DNA from: Craterostigma plantagineum
Lineage: Eukaryota > Streptophyta > Magnoliopsida > Lamiales > Linderniaceae
DNA length: 64,000 nt
Assembly: GCA_027422505.1 (NCBI GenBank)
Contig: JAPQWV010000325.1
Coordinates: 620,001 to 684,000 of the forward strand
Reading direction: 5' to 3'
Positions 1 to 9,834 of this stretch are shown piece by piece; positions within the stretch are counted from its first letter, which is position 1, and each line of letters opens with the position of its first letter. A program made the position numbers and the translations under genes. The notes under the pieces were generated by a model. That model saw only the letters and a program-made list of their open reading frames with translations. It was not told the origin of the DNA and searched no databases.

Positions 1-1
1 T

Positions 2-415
2 GAATACGAAACACATGAACACGCAACACTCCGACCACGCAAGCGAAGTTCATCTACGACATCCTTGAATTCGCCCATCTCACCTAAACCTAAGGTCAAG
101 CGAAAACGCCTCTCGCCGTCAAACGCAAACTCACCTACTGCTCGCAAGCCAAAGGCGACCAAAACCGAAGCGCGGAAACGACAACCACATTCCCCACACC
201 ATTTCATGTATAAGGCACCACACATGCAAGCACAAGTTAGGAAAATATGGGTTAGAAAAACCATAATCCCGCCTAATCAAACAAACGACAAAGGGAAAGC
301 TAAATTAGAAACAACAGAATCTGATTTAGAAACCATATTTCCCATTAAGCGCGTAAAAACTTTACATATATCACAAGAATGTCCCGTTCGAAAACGGGGT
401 CCCAACGTTTGCTAA
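2..415 (+). CDS. gag: Element A Gag, C-terminal fragment
   Basis: The frame is open from base 2, so this is the tail of a longer gene and the internal ATG at 65 is not a real start. The visible 137 residues are very rich in Lys, Arg, Ser, Thr and Pro, like the basic tail of the family B Gag in this window. No zinc knuckle is visible; it would lie upstream. The frame ends at TAA (413-415). The pol frame resumes in the same phase directly after it, so Gag and Pol of this element are separated by one in-frame stop. This suggests stop-codon readthrough, or a degraded junction. Assignment rests on position and composition. Confidence 0.7.
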   Translation, partial: EYETHEHATLRPRKRSSSTTSLNSPISPKPKVKRKRLSPSNANSPTARKPKATKTEARKRQPHSPHHFMYKAPHMQAQVRKIWVRKTIIPPNQTNDKGKAKLETTESDLETIFPIKRVKTLHISQECPVRKRGPNVC

Positions 416-418
416 TGC

Positions 419-3400
419 TTGCAGGTCTGTCATGTGTGGTATCTAGACTCGGGTTGCTCCACACACATGACAGGGAATAAGGAGCTGTTGAGCAACTTCT
501 CCGAGCGCTATCTCGGAAGGGTCTCCTTCGGAAACGGTCAAATGGCGCCAATTCTAGGAACTGGCGATCTCGTGCACGATAAACTGACAATCAAGGGCAT
601 CTCCTATGTCGAGGGTTTGAGCTACAATCTCTTCAGCATTGGTCGATTTTGCGACAAAGGATACAAGGTTCTCTTCGAATCTGACATCTGCAGCATTATG
701 GATGCCTTAGGACAATCTCTTCTTTCTGGAACGCGCACGTCCCATCTTTATGTACTCAACCTTACGACCTCACGACCAATATGCCTTCTCTCTCGAGCCG
801 CACCCAAGTTGAATGATCTATGGCACCGGCGACTTTCACATCTCAATTTCAAGACCATCAACAAACTGCGTCAGAATAAACTCGTCAACGGTCTACCCCA
901 ACTGACATATCATAAGGAACACCTCTGCTCTGCCTGTGAATTGGGGAAGATGAAGCGATCGTCTCATGTCTCTAAGGAAACACCGTCCTCTAAGCTCATC
1001 CTCGAACTCTTACATATGGATCTATGTGGCCCAATGCCTACGGCCACACTCGGAGGAAGACGGTATATTCTGGTGATAGTCGACGATTTTTCACGCTACA
1101 CGTGGACGAAACTCATTCGTACAAAGGATGAAGTTCCTGATATAATTATCGAGTTTGTTGTTACATCCCAAACACTCCACCAACAGAAGGTTCGGATTAT
1201 CAGAAGTGACAACGGAACTGAGTTTAAGAACAAAAAGCTCAGTGATTTCTATGCCACTCAGGGCATCACTCAGCAGTTCTCAGCTGTGAAGACACCGGAA
1301 CAGAATGGTGTCGTTGAGCGCAAGAACAGGACACTAGTTGAAGCTGCAAGGACTCTTCTCATCCAATTCGGACTTCCTCATTCTCTTTGGGGCGAAGCTA
1401 TTCAAACGGCTTGCTACACACAGAACCGGGCTTCCATCCACAAGAGATTCAACCGCACCCCATACGAGATGCTGAATAACCGTCGTATCCCCGATATATC
1501 TTATCTAAGGGTCTTCGGTTGCCGATGTTTTGTGGCCAATGATCGCCAACATCTTGGGAAGCTTGATCCAAAAGCTCTTGAAGGCATCTTTGTTGGATAT
1601 TCACTAAATTCAAAGGCATACAGAGTCTATCTTAAGGAGAAACGGTCAGTAATAGAAAGCACGAATGTCTCTTTTGACGAAAGCGAAGGCGATCTCATAG
1701 CTTCTGGCCATATCAGTCCAGAACCAGGTCTTCTACAGACGTTGACAAAAGGTCAATCTTCAACGGCGGGAACTTCCTCATCTGAGGGCAATTGTGGCGA
1801 ACTGGATCTCGATCTGCTCTTCGAATACTTCTACCCAGTTCCCAAGACTCCCGTCGCCACCACTCAACCTACCGCTGCATCCACTCCGCCTACACCACCA
1901 GCTACCGGCAATAACATCGTCCCTCCAAACCTGGATGCTCTCAATCTCAATGAAGACGACATACTACCCAACCCGGGGAATATTGCTGATTCTGATGCAG
2001 AACCCTCTCAATTCAATACGATTGAGATCTCTTCTTCGGACACCGGGCCCCAATCTAATGAGCTTCAAGTAGACACTAATGCGGCCAGCTCCTCACAAAC
2101 CAACGTGCCACTTTGGGCTCGCTCTCACCCTACCGATCAGATTATTGGGGATCCCACATCCGGTGTTTCGACACGTTCGGCTACGATGAATGAAAGCTTG
2201 TTTGCTTGCTATCTCAGTCAAGTCGAACCATCACGAGTAGCTGAAGCTCTCAATGATCCTGATTGGCTGATTGCAATGCAGGAGGAAATAAATCAGTTTG
2301 AACGTTTACAAGTTTGGGAACTCGTACCACGACCTCACAATAGATCCATTATCGGCACAAAATGGATCTTTAAGAACAAAAAGGATGAAGATGGTGTTGT
2401 TATTCGCAATAAAGCAAGACTTGTGGCTAAGGGGTACAACCAACAAGAAGGCATCGACTACAATGAAACCTTCGCCCCAGTTGCCAGGATCGAAGCCATA
2501 CGAATGTTCCTTGCCTTTGCTGCTCACAAGAACTTCAAAGTCTACCAAATGGATGTAAAGACGGCATTTCTGAATGGATTTCTCAAAGAAGAAGTGTACG
2601 TTGATCAACCTGAAGGGTTCTTGAGCGAAGAGTTTCCTCATCACGTTTATCGACTCTACAAGGCCCTCTACGGACTAAAACAGGCTTCCCGAGCTTGGTA
2701 TGACGTCCTTTCAGATTTCCTTGTTCAGTCTGGATTCAAGAAAGGATCTCTGGATACAACTCTCTTCACAAAGCGGAGTGGCCCGGACATCATGATTGTA
2801 CAGATTTATGTCGATGACATCATTTTTGGATCGACTAAACCTCAACTGTGCGAAGAGTTCGCAGAATTGATGAAAGAGAAATTCGAAATGAGTATGATGG
2901 GTGAACTGAATTTCTTTCTTGGTCTTCAAGTAAAGCAACTCCCCAACGGAATCTTCATCAATCAGTCCAAATACATCCATGACATCCTCGAGAAGTATGG
3001 AATGAAGGATGCTAAGACTGCTGCTACGCCTATGTCACCCTCTGGCCGACCCGACGCGGACCCATCTGGTGTTCCCGTTGATCAAACCGTTTATCGAGGG
3101 ATAATAGGATCTCTTCTGTACCTTACTGCTAGTCGACCGGATATCGTCCTCTCGACAGGAATCTGCGCTCGTTTTCAGGCCACACCAAAGGAATCCCATC
3201 TTACTGCTGTCAAAAGGATTCTCCGCTATCTCAAGGGAACACCCAATCTGGGTTTGTGGTACCCCACTCTATCGGACTTCAAATTGGTTGGATTCTCTGA
3301 CTCGGATTATGCAGGATGCAAGATGGACAGAAAAAGCACCTCTGGAGCTGCACACTTCTTGGGCGGTAAACTCGTAAGTTGGTCGTCTCGAAAACAAAAC

Positions 3401-3754
3401 TGTGTCTCAACTTCGTCGACGGAGGCAGAATATGTCGCCGCCGCTAGTTGCTGTTCACAGCTTTTGTGGATGAGAACCCAACTACGAGATTTTAATTTTC
3501 ATGTTGATAAAATTCCCATTTATTGTGACTCAAAAAGTGCCATCGCGATGACGAGTAATCCTGTACATCACTCAAGAACAAAACACATAGATATTCATCA
3601 TCACTTCATCAAAGAACATGTCGAGCAAGGCACGATTGAATTGCACTACATCACAACTGAAGATCAACTGGCCGACATTTTCACAAAACCGTTGGATGTC
3701 AAACGATTCCAACACCTAGTGACTATGTTGGGTATGTTGAATATTCAGTTGTGA
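419..3754 (+). CDS. pol: Element A Pol polyprotein (protease, integrase, RT, RNase H)
   Basis: An intact 1111-residue ORF of normal length for a copia Pol. In order: aspartic protease motif DSG at residues 10-12; the zinc-binding HHCC domain in the GAG-pre-integrase region (WHRRLSHL, then CSACELGK); integrase core with D201, D264 and E300, matching D,D(35)E; a variable Ser/Thr/Pro-rich linker around 440-590; reverse transcriptase with YVDD at 797-800; and RNase H with the SDSDYAGC and STEAEYVA motifs. There is no good ATG at the start; TTG at 419 is only a convenient boundary. The protein is probably made by passing the TAA at 413-415, since both lie in one frame. It copies element RNA into DNA in virus-like particles and integrates it. 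No frameshift or missing catalytic residue is seen. Confidence 0.95.
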   Translation: MQVCHVWYLDSGCSTHMTGNKELLSNFSERYLGRVSFGNGQMAPILGTGDLVHDKLTIKGISYVEGLSYNLFSIGRFCDKGYKVLFESDICSIMDALGQSLLSGTRTSHLYVLNLTTSRPICLLSRAAPKLNDLWHRRLSHLNFKTINKLRQNKLVNGLPQLTYHKEHLCSACELGKMKRSSHVSKETPSSKLILELLHMDLCGPMPTATLGGRRYILVIVDDFSRYTWTKLIRTKDEVPDIIIEFVVTSQTLHQQKVRIIRSDNGTEFKNKKLSDFYATQGITQQFSAVKTPEQNGVVERKNRTLVEAARTLLIQFGLPHSLWGEAIQTACYTQNRASIHKRFNRTPYEMLNNRRIPDISYLRVFGCRCFVANDRQHLGKLDPKALEGIFVGYSLNSKAYRVYLKEKRSVIESTNVSFDESEGDLIASGHISPEPGLLQTLTKGQSSTAGTSSSEGNCGELDLDLLFEYFYPVPKTPVATTQPTAASTPPTPPATGNNIVPPNLDALNLNEDDILPNPGNIADSDAEPSQFNTIEISSSDTGPQSNELQVDTNAASSSQTNVPLWARSHPTDQIIGDPTSGVSTRSATMNESLFACYLSQVEPSRVAEALNDPDWLIAMQEEINQFERLQVWELVPRPHNRSIIGTKWIFKNKKDEDGVVIRNKARLVAKGYNQQEGIDYNETFAPVARIEAIRMFLAFAAHKNFKVYQMDVKTAFLNGFLKEEVYVDQPEGFLSEEFPHHVYRLYKALYGLKQASRAWYDVLSDFLVQSGFKKGSLDTTLFTKRSGPDIMIVQIYVDDIIFGSTKPQLCEEFAELMKEKFEMSMMGELNFFLGLQVKQLPNGIFINQSKYIHDILEKYGMKDAKTAATPMSPSGRPDADPSGVPVDQTVYRGIIGSLLYLTASRPDIVLSTGICARFQATPKESHLTAVKRILRYLKGTPNLGLWYPTLSDFKLVGFSDSDYAGCKMDRKSTSGAAHFLGGKLVSWSSRKQNCVSTSSTEAEYVAAASCCSQLLWMRTQLRDFNFHVDKIPIYCDSKSAIAMTSNPVHHSRTKHIDIHHHFIKEHVEQGTIELHYITTEDQLADIFTKPLDVKRFQHLVTMLGMLNIQL

Positions 3755-3844
3755 TCAATCGACCCTACATGAACTTTGATAAAGTGTACATATTTCACTT
3801 TCACTTCACTTCATTTTCTATGTGTCTTCTGGATTATGTCTGTT

Positions 3845-3927
3845 GAGGGGAGTTTTTAGATTAAGGGGGAGCGTCTGATATTTCATTATTTAAAAACGGG
3901 AAGTTTTACAATTAAGGGGGAGTTTTT
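3845..3927 (+). other. Element A internal polypurine-tract cluster
   Basis: Three purine runs of the form (A)GGGG(G)AG follow pol, at about 3845, 3863 and 3914. They match the tract that precedes the 3' LTR at 33448. Repeated internal tracts after pol are a feature of Sireviruses. They could prime extra plus-strand synthesis. The bases from 3928 to 4118 are A/T-rich with an A-run near 3945 and hold nothing else I can name. Confidence 0.65.
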
Positions 3928-4118
3928 CTTATTTTTCATTATTAAAAAAAAAAAAAATTTGGGTTGAAATTTTAAAGTCTGGTCAAACTGAGTCAAAATC
4001 GGACTGATCAAAACATTTTGGGCTGAATTTCAAATTTTCTAGTCAAAAAGGGTCAAAATTGGGACCAAATCCGCGAAATTCAGCCAAGTTAAGGTTTTGA
4101 CGAAGCCCGCGAAATTTC

Positions 4119-4334
4119 GGCCCATTTACTCAAAAAATTCGCATGTACAGTGCCTACAATCGTAAAACCCCAAAACCCTTAACGTTTTTTCACTATTCAA
4201 AAATTCCCGAGAAACTTCAAAAAATTCGCAACCCTTTCTGTCAAAAATTCGCACCTCCTCGCATCGTCGTCTTCGTCAAATCTGCTTTCAAACTTCGTTT
4301 CCTGCTAACTCAATCATCGCAAATCAGCTTTTCG
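4119..4334 (+). promoter_or_regulatory. Promoter-like region and leader exon before the element A env-position ORF
   Basis: GGCCCA (reverse complement TGGGCC, a plant site II-type motif) lies at 4119-4124 and a near telo-box, AAACCCTTA, starts at 4173. A CT-rich leader-like stretch (4215-4334) follows and ends at a donor-like site, CG|GTATGA at 4335. The same order of elements occurs in family B at 14291-14540. That recurrence in a diverged element is the main support. Function is inferred. Confidence 0.4.
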
Positions 4335-4940
4335 GTATGAATACACCTCAAATAACCCAATTTCTGTTCTATTTTACCCTGTTTTGCCCGTTTTGTTTAA
4401 ATCTGCTTAGGTTAGGGTTAAAATTTCTCGACTATGAATCGAATGCATGCTAGGTTTTCAATGTTTAAATTCCCCAAATATGCATTTCCCATCCTATTAC
4501 GAGTCGATTGAGCCCATATTCTTGCATTTTGGTTAAGATTTGAGTAGGTCTAAGGCAAAAATTGATTGCGCTGTCTCGTACCTTTTTAACTGTGTTCTTC
4601 ACCGCGAAACTTTCTCAGAAAAAGTGCTTTAAACGCTAAATTTTCGCTGCTACAGTACGATAAGCCCCGCGAAATTTTTAAATCACCGAAAAAAATTCTC
4701 AGATAAAGTGCTTTAATTGTTAAACTTCGCTGCTACAGTGAGATGTGCCCCGCGAAACTTTTACTTTACCCGAGAAAATTCTTGCGTTACAGTGAATAAG
4801 GTCCCGCGAAAGTCCATCTGAGAAAGTTTCTTACGAGAATTCACATATGTTAAAATTTCGCTGCTACAGCACGTGAAGTCCCGCGAAAATTTCATTTACT
4901 TCACTTCATAATCCAGATTTTTTTGCATCTTCATTTTTCT

Positions 4941-5215
4941 CGCATCTACAGTGAACTAAAAATTTTCTCAATCCACGAAGATGTTTCAACCCGTGAAAAT
5001 TTCATAAACTCGCATCTACAGTGAACAAAATTTTCTCAATCCACAATGATTTTTCAACCCGCGAAAATCTCATATAATCGCATCTACAGTGAACAAGTTT
5101 TTCTCAATCCACAGAGATGTTTCAACCCGCGAAAATTTCATAAACTCGCATCTACAGTGAACAAAAATTTTCTCAATCCACAAAGATTTTTCAATCCGCG
5201 AAATTTTCATTATAT
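4941..5215 (+). repeat. Minisatellite, four units of about 68-70 bp
   Basis: Units start with CGCATCTACAGTG at 4941, 5011, 5079 and 5147. Each carries TTTCTCAATCCAC and CCCGCGAAA-type segments. Looser copies of the CGCGAAA motif continue upstream to about 4600. The array is confined to the non-coding space of element A. Confidence 0.85.
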
Positions 5216-5216
5216 G

Positions 5217-5410
5217 CTGAGTGCGAAATTTCTTGAAACATGAGAAAATTTCTTAACATGCGAGATTTCTGTGGCTGAGTGCGAAATTTTGAAACATGAG
5301 AAAATTTCTTAACGTGCGAGATTTTTTTGTGGCTGAGTGCGAAATTTTGAAACATGCGAAAATTACTTAACGTGCGAGATTTTTGTGACTGAGTGCGAAA
5401 TTTCTTGAAA
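5217..5410 (+). repeat. Minisatellite, four units of about 56-58 bp
   Basis: The anchor GTGCGAAAT recurs at about 5221, 5279, 5337 and 5393, with a GAGAAAATTTCTTAAC-like segment between. It directly follows the 68-70-bp array and shares its CGAAATT core. The unit length differs, so it looks like a separate amplification. Confidence 0.8.
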
Positions 5411-5692
5411 CTTGAGAAAATTTCTATGTATGATAACTTGCGACTCCTTTTTTTGTCAACGCATGCGAAAAATTCTTACAATGTGCGAGACCTCTTAATT
5501 TGCATACTTGCTAAATTTTCCACAAAATGCGAAAATTTTCAAATTTCAATCTTAACTACCATATCAAAGGGACCCTAAATTAGCTTTATTGTGAAATATT
5601 CTTATATATAATTGGGCAATTTTATGTCTAGTTCTATCATTCTCGTGACTTAGACCACACTAATCATCTTATGATTATTGTCAAGCACAGAA

Positions 5693-5709
5693 ATGACGGA
5701 CAAAGACCA
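5693..5709 (+). pseudogene. Start stub of element A env-position ORF, cut off by the Tekay insertion
   Basis: The ATG at 5693 opens a frame that is interrupted after 17 bases by the Ty3/gypsy element at 5710. The continuation is at 29696. The two parts are in phase when the insertion and one GACCA copy are disregarded. The ATG lies two bases after the AAGCACAG acceptor-like site. Confidence 0.75.
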
Positions 5710-5809
5710 TGTAACACCCGGGTTCCCCGTAAGTGTTTAGGGCCAATAAATTAGCGAAATATGATTATATGCATCACGTGCCTTATATGCATTAATGTGG
5801 TGATTGGGT

Positions 5810-6105
5810 TGTTAGGAATATTTTAGAAGTGTCCAAAATATTAATTCTAAGTCTTGTAATTTCTTTTCTATGTATTTTATAGATGTTCTATTTATGTATT
5901 TGGGTTGTAGTTGTAATGGGCTTGTTAGGGGGCCCAATGGGCTTAAATACCTCACAAGGTATTTAAGCTTAAACCCTAACTTCATTAATGTAAGTTTCCA
6001 TTTTGCTAAAATCTCACGTACTCAACACTAAACCTCAAAAGCAAACTATTCACATATTACGAAGGTTTAATCTGTTGAAGTGTTCTTGGATAATCTGGAT
6101 TTACA
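5810..6105 (+). repeat. Element B copy 1, 5' LTR
   Basis: The 296-bp LTR begins TGTTAGG and ends TTTACA. It contains a perfect 12-bp-arm inverted repeat over a TATA-like CTTAAATACC (5941-5968). By eye it equals the 3' LTR base for base. Confidence 0.95.
5941..5968 (+). promoter_or_regulatory. Inverted repeat over the TATA-like region of the B LTR
   Basis: Arms 5941-5952 and 5957-5968 are perfectly complementary around the loop CACA. TTAAATA within the left arm is the best TATA candidate. The same hairpin is in the other B LTRs (19418-19445, 38853-38880 and the 52.4-52.7 kb LTR). An imperfect equivalent lies in the A LTR (33574-33608). Confidence 0.6.
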
Positions 6106-6107
6106 AG

Positions 6108-6119
6108 TGGTATCAGAGC
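6108..6119 (+). other. Primer binding site, initiator-Met tRNA
   Basis: TGGTATCAGAGC begins two bases after the LTR and is the usual plant copia primer site complementary to the 3' end of initiator-Met tRNA. A donor-like TGTAG|GTGAGG follows at 6131. Confidence 0.93.
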
Positions 6120-6419
6120 CAAGCGTGTAGGTGAGGAAACTTCATTTCAAGCTTTTAGGGATTAAGCAGTTTGAACTCTTGCGTGGTTGCTATTCTCTGT
6201 TTCAAAGCTTAAACTCTCGTTTATTAGCCACTCTCGGAGATACTCTGTTTGTTAAGGCAAGCTTGTATTGCTATCAATTCTGAGTCATCAAAGTGGTCTT
6301 CGTGGAGGTTATTTCAGTTTTTGTTGGATTTCTGTCTAAAATATTTGAAGAACAGTCCTGCTCTTCAGTGTGTTCTTGAGATTACGAACGGAACTATTTT
6401 TGGGAACTTGGTTTGCTGT

Positions 6420-6940
6420 TTTTTCAAGTTTGCGCATCGGCACTTCGCAAAGCTCTACTTTGCGAGTTCAAGGTCACCAAGCCGTCAGATTCTCGAAGAT
6501 CAACGTCTCAGGATTATTCTTCACTTTGCGATCTCCGGTCCACTTTGCGAATTGGAAACACTTTGCGACCTCTTTGACTCTTTGCGAACTCACAACGGCT
6601 TTGCGAACCCAGGACAGTTTGCGATCTCATTTATCATTGTGCGAACTTTGCTCACTTTGCGAATTCCAGTTTATTTTGCGAATTCATAGCACTTTGCGAA
6701 CTCAAGATTACTTCGCGAATTCAGGACAGGTTGCGAACTCAAATAGCACTTTGCAAACTCTGCACACTTTGCGAATTAAGCTAGTTTGCGACTCCTCTCA
6801 TTAACCCGTGAAGTGATAACTTTGCGAACTCACGATCAATTCGCAAAGCGATAACTTTGCGAACTCACGATCAATTCGCAAAGCGATAACTTTGCGAATT
6901 CACTCTCTCAATTCGCAAACGAGCAAAATACCTTAATTCG
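6420..6940 (+). repeat. TTTGCGAA-rich leader repeats of element B copy 1
   Basis: The untranslated leader between the primer site and gag is packed with degenerate copies of CTTTGCGAACTC and ATTCGCAAA, spaced roughly 15-35 bp. A 33-bp unit is repeated around 6819-6900. The repeats open chance ORFs of up to 146 codons, which I do not regard as genes. B2 has about 250 bp more of the same material, so the array changes length. Confidence 0.8.
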
Positions 6941-7084
6941 CAAACACTTTGTCCTATCCACTTTTGCGATACATACCCATATATTTCAAAATCAATTCCA
7001 AATTTGATTTTGACCAAAATTCTTAATTCAATTTCAATTTTTTCCTCACATTACACGTTAACGATCATATCCAAAACACTAGCA

Positions 7085-9826
7085 ATGGACTCTTTCAGCA
7101 TGGGAAATGATGTTAGACCTCCCATCATCCGACATGGAGAATACGCAGTTTGGAAGAGAAGATTCATCAACTTCATAGAAAGTAAGGACAATTCCGAGAA
7201 CCTGTTGGAATCTATTTACAATGGACCTACACAGTACTGGACTATAATCCCCGCCACTACTGACACCGCTCCTGCAAGAGAGGAACAGAGAATCTTGAAA
7301 ACTGCTGACCAATGCAGTGATGAAGAAAAACTGCGACTAAAGGCAGACAAAGTGGCAAAATCATACATGATGCAGGCCATTCCCAACGACATTTTGATGC
7401 AACTCGAATGTGGTGATAGTGCAAAAGAAATGTGGGATGCTCTTCGAATCATGATGCAGGGGACAGAAGTCAATACAATGGCAAGAATGGCGAACACACT
7501 CATCTCTTATGACCGCTTTCATGCTAACAAAGGGGAAACTCTTCAAGAAACCTTCCATCGATTTCTTGTCCTTCTAAACGAGCTAAAGATGAATGGAGTC
7601 ACAAAAAGCGTAATGGAGATCAATATCAAATTCTTAGGATCACTTCATTCAGAATGGGAGGCTACTGCAATTATGATAAGACAAATGAACGACTTAACCA
7701 AAGTTAGCATTCATACACTATTCGACTACCTCAATCAACATTCCAATCATGTGGAGAAACGAAGGGAGGAAATCAAATCATTAGGAAGCGACTCACTTGC
7801 TCTTATGACTGAACGATCATCAAGAAAACCAACCAAGGACAAAGAAATTTTGCAGTCATCACAAGTTAAGGAAGGAGGAGACTCTGATTCTGATAACGAA
7901 TCCAAGGAGCTTTCAAAAATTGGAGACCAGGAGATTACTCTCAAGGATCTTGCTAAGCAACTCGCTCTGGTCTCAAATTTTGTGCAGAAGAAATTTTATA
8001 AGAAGACTGGATCCTCCTCAAATCGTCAAAGGACTTCCTCCAACTCTAGAGGAAAGACTCAGGATGAGGAAAACAACTCTGAAACTCCTCATCAAGGCGG
8101 AAAATGCTTCAACTGCGGAAAGATTGGACACTTTGCTCGAGAGTGCAGAATGCCCAAGAAAAAGGATGTTAACTATTACCGTCGAAAGGTTCAATTGGCC
8201 GAACAAAAGGAGAAGGGACTGGTCTTAATGGCAGAAGAGGACCATTGGCTTGAAGATACCTCAGACAGCGAGAATGAGAACACGGCACTGATGGCCAAGC
8301 TGGATGACGAAGAAGACGGGGCTGGAGATGGAGAAGGCGAACCAGACAGGGAAACCTCTAACAACTCTGAAATGGTGGAGGTAAGTGAAACAGATTATGA
8401 TTCTTTACTTAAGATGAAAAATGAATTTTTATCCCTATATAAATCTAACAAATTAGGTAAAAGAAAAATCAAGGAACTAGAAGCTAACTTAGAAAAAAAT
8501 TTAGCAGTATTAGATAAGTTTAGATATGATTATGCCTGTGAGAAGAATCGCGTAATTGTTGCAAATGAAAAAATTGCTAAGCTAGAAATACAAGTGCAAA
8601 AAACCGAAGCTAAAGCCAAGAATTTAGAAAAAGAAATGAAATCTCACAGAGATCAGGCAATGGACGCAACAATTAAATATGACTTACTAAGTAAAGAACG
8701 GGAAAAACTGTACTCCAAAATAAAAAAATTGGAGGATCTTTTAACCCGACGAGATCAATCGGAACAAACAATCTTCTTAAACAAACCAGCTAACGTTGAT
8801 TTTTACAATCCTTATAAGGGACTAGGTTTTGAAAACCCAGGTAAGTTAAAAGAAGCCATATCAAATTCACCCTACCTATATGATTTCAAATTTATGCAGA
8901 CAGGTTGTCTTGCGAATCTAATGTCTTTTGTTAGTGAGAATGAGACAGCGACACACAGTGAAACTCAAAAAACTTTTAACTACACAGAATTAAATGATAG
9001 TTATAAAGAAAGAAATTGTCCAGCAATAACTGAATTTGAAACAGATATTTTTCACCCAAGTGAAGGAGAAACCTCAGGTACTTCGGAAAATAAGACACCG
9101 ATGACTACTTATGCAACTGGATATATGCCTGAGTGCATAAAGAAAATCAGTGATCTTCACTCCACTCTCGAAAGCGAGAGAAAGTCATTTGATGAAGAAA
9201 GGCACAAACTTCTTCATGAAATATCTTCACTTAAAGAAAAAATAAGAATACACACTATTTCATACACCTTAATTTCAAATGACAAAATTTCCTGCACTAA
9301 TTCATTAAAATTTTCAGGACCCACAAAAGAGCCATTGAAGAGTCAAGTTTGGGTTAAAAAGGAAGATATCTTGAAGGAGAATCGTGATCTTAATGTACCT
9401 TTTGTCATTGAGTATTTTCCTTCCAAAACTTTTGTACCTTCTTTATTTGGTCATGTATCAAAAAAATTATCTTCTTCAACAAAAACAAAGTTTTCCATGC
9501 ATGATCATGTCACCAAACAAACTCACAAAACAATTCCTAAAAACAAAACTACAACGTCAAAACAAGAATCAAAATCAAAAGCTATCAAAGAACCTGTCAA
9601 ACTTACAAAAATCAAAAAACTCGAGTCTAAACCGAAGACAAAAAGACTCTCACTAGAGCACAAATGGATTCCAAAACTTCAAACTGCAGGAACACAAATC
9701 CCTATCCTAGAAATAGGTAGTAACTCTGTGTCATTCCTTAACAAAGGAAAGTCTAGGAAGTCTAAACGGACTAACAAAATTGACAGAGGTGGACCCATAT
9801 TTCAATGGGTACCTAAAACCCTCTAG
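7085..9826 (+). CDS. gag: Element B copy 1 Gag
   Basis: An intact 913-residue Gag. I start it at the ATG at 7085, where a well-formed copia Gag N-terminus begins, rather than at 7004 in the AT-rich leader. Residues about 20-230 resemble the plant copia gag-polypeptide (UBN2-type) capsid region. A single zinc knuckle CX2CX4HX4C occupies residues 341-354 ([14 protein letters not shown]). An acidic patch follows, then a long Lys/Glu-rich probable coiled coil (about 440-580), and the tail is strongly basic. Large Gags with extra coiled-coil sequence are typical of Sireviruses. It packages element RNA in cytoplasmic particles. The ORF ends at TAG 9824-9826; pol follows in the -1 frame. B2 carries this gene broken. 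Confidence 0.93.
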   Translation: MDSFSMGNDVRPPIIRHGEYAVWKRRFINFIESKDNSENLLESIYNGPTQYWTIIPATTDTAPAREEQRILKTADQCSDEEKLRLKADKVAKSYMMQAIPNDILMQLECGDSAKEMWDALRIMMQGTEVNTMARMANTLISYDRFHANKGETLQETFHRFLVLLNELKMNGVTKSVMEINIKFLGSLHSEWEATAIMIRQMNDLTKVSIHTLFDYLNQHSNHVEKRREEIKSLGSDSLALMTERSSRKPTKDKEILQSSQVKEGGDSDSDNESKELSKIGDQEITLKDLAKQLALVSNFVQKKFYKKTGSSSNRQRTSSNSRGKTQDEENNSETPHQGGKCFNCGKIGHFARECRMPKKKDVNYYRRKVQLAEQKEKGLVLMAEEDHWLEDTSDSENENTALMAKLDDEEDGAGDGEGEPDRETSNNSEMVEVSETDYDSLLKMKNEFLSLYKSNKLGKRKIKELEANLEKNLAVLDKFRYDYACEKNRVIVANEKIAKLEIQVQKTEAKAKNLEKEMKSHRDQAMDATIKYDLLSKEREKLYSKIKKLEDLLTRRDQSEQTIFLNKPANVDFYNPYKGLGFENPGKLKEAISNSPYLYDFKFMQTGCLANLMSFVSENETATHSETQKTFNYTELNDSYKERNCPAITEFETDIFHPSEGETSGTSENKTPMTTYATGYMPECIKKISDLHSTLESERKSFDEERHKLLHEISSLKEKIRIHTISYTLISNDKISCTNSLKFSGPTKEPLKSQVWVKKEDILKENRDLNVPFVIEYFPSKTFVPSLFGHVSKKLSSSTKTKFSMHDHVTKQTHKTIPKNKTTTSKQESKSKAIKEPVKLTKIKKLESKPKTKRLSLEHKWIPKLQTAGTQIPILEIGSNSVSFLNKGKSRKSKRTNKIDRGGPIFQWVPKTL

Positions 9827-9834
9827 TTTTATAT

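Larger units (their letters stand above)
4335..5690 (+). other. Candidate leader intron of the element A env-position gene
   Basis: The stretch begins GTATGA and ends AAGCACAG, two bases before the ATG at 5693. It is T-rich with short plant-intron-like segments, and holds two minisatellites made of motifs with CGCGAAA and CGAAATTT cores. Its counterpart in family B (14540-15619) has comparable boundaries and also carries minisatellites. If spliced, it would remove 1356 bases from the 5' leader. No transcript evidence is available here. Confidence 0.4.

Noticed and set aside
3845..3927. Element A 3' LTR starting after the purine tracts near 3870
   Set aside because: No LTR start or partner there. 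The true 3' LTR with TGTTAGG and a 297-bp length is at 33460-33756, after the third ORF.
4143..5578. Short ORFs of 61-65 codons between A pol and the third ORF
   Set aside because: They lie in the promoter, intron-like and minisatellite sequence and show no protein-like conservation.
6108..6119. tRNA gene at the tRNA-complementary sequences (also 22267 and 52415)
   Set aside because: Only 12 bases match, positioned just inside LTRs; these are primer binding sites, not tRNA genes.
6249..6804. 144-146-codon leader ORFs in B1 (and 227-229-codon ones in B2 at 51481-52285)
   Set aside because: They are generated by the TTTGCGAA repeats, are open in overlapping frames and change length with the repeat; no conserved protein features.
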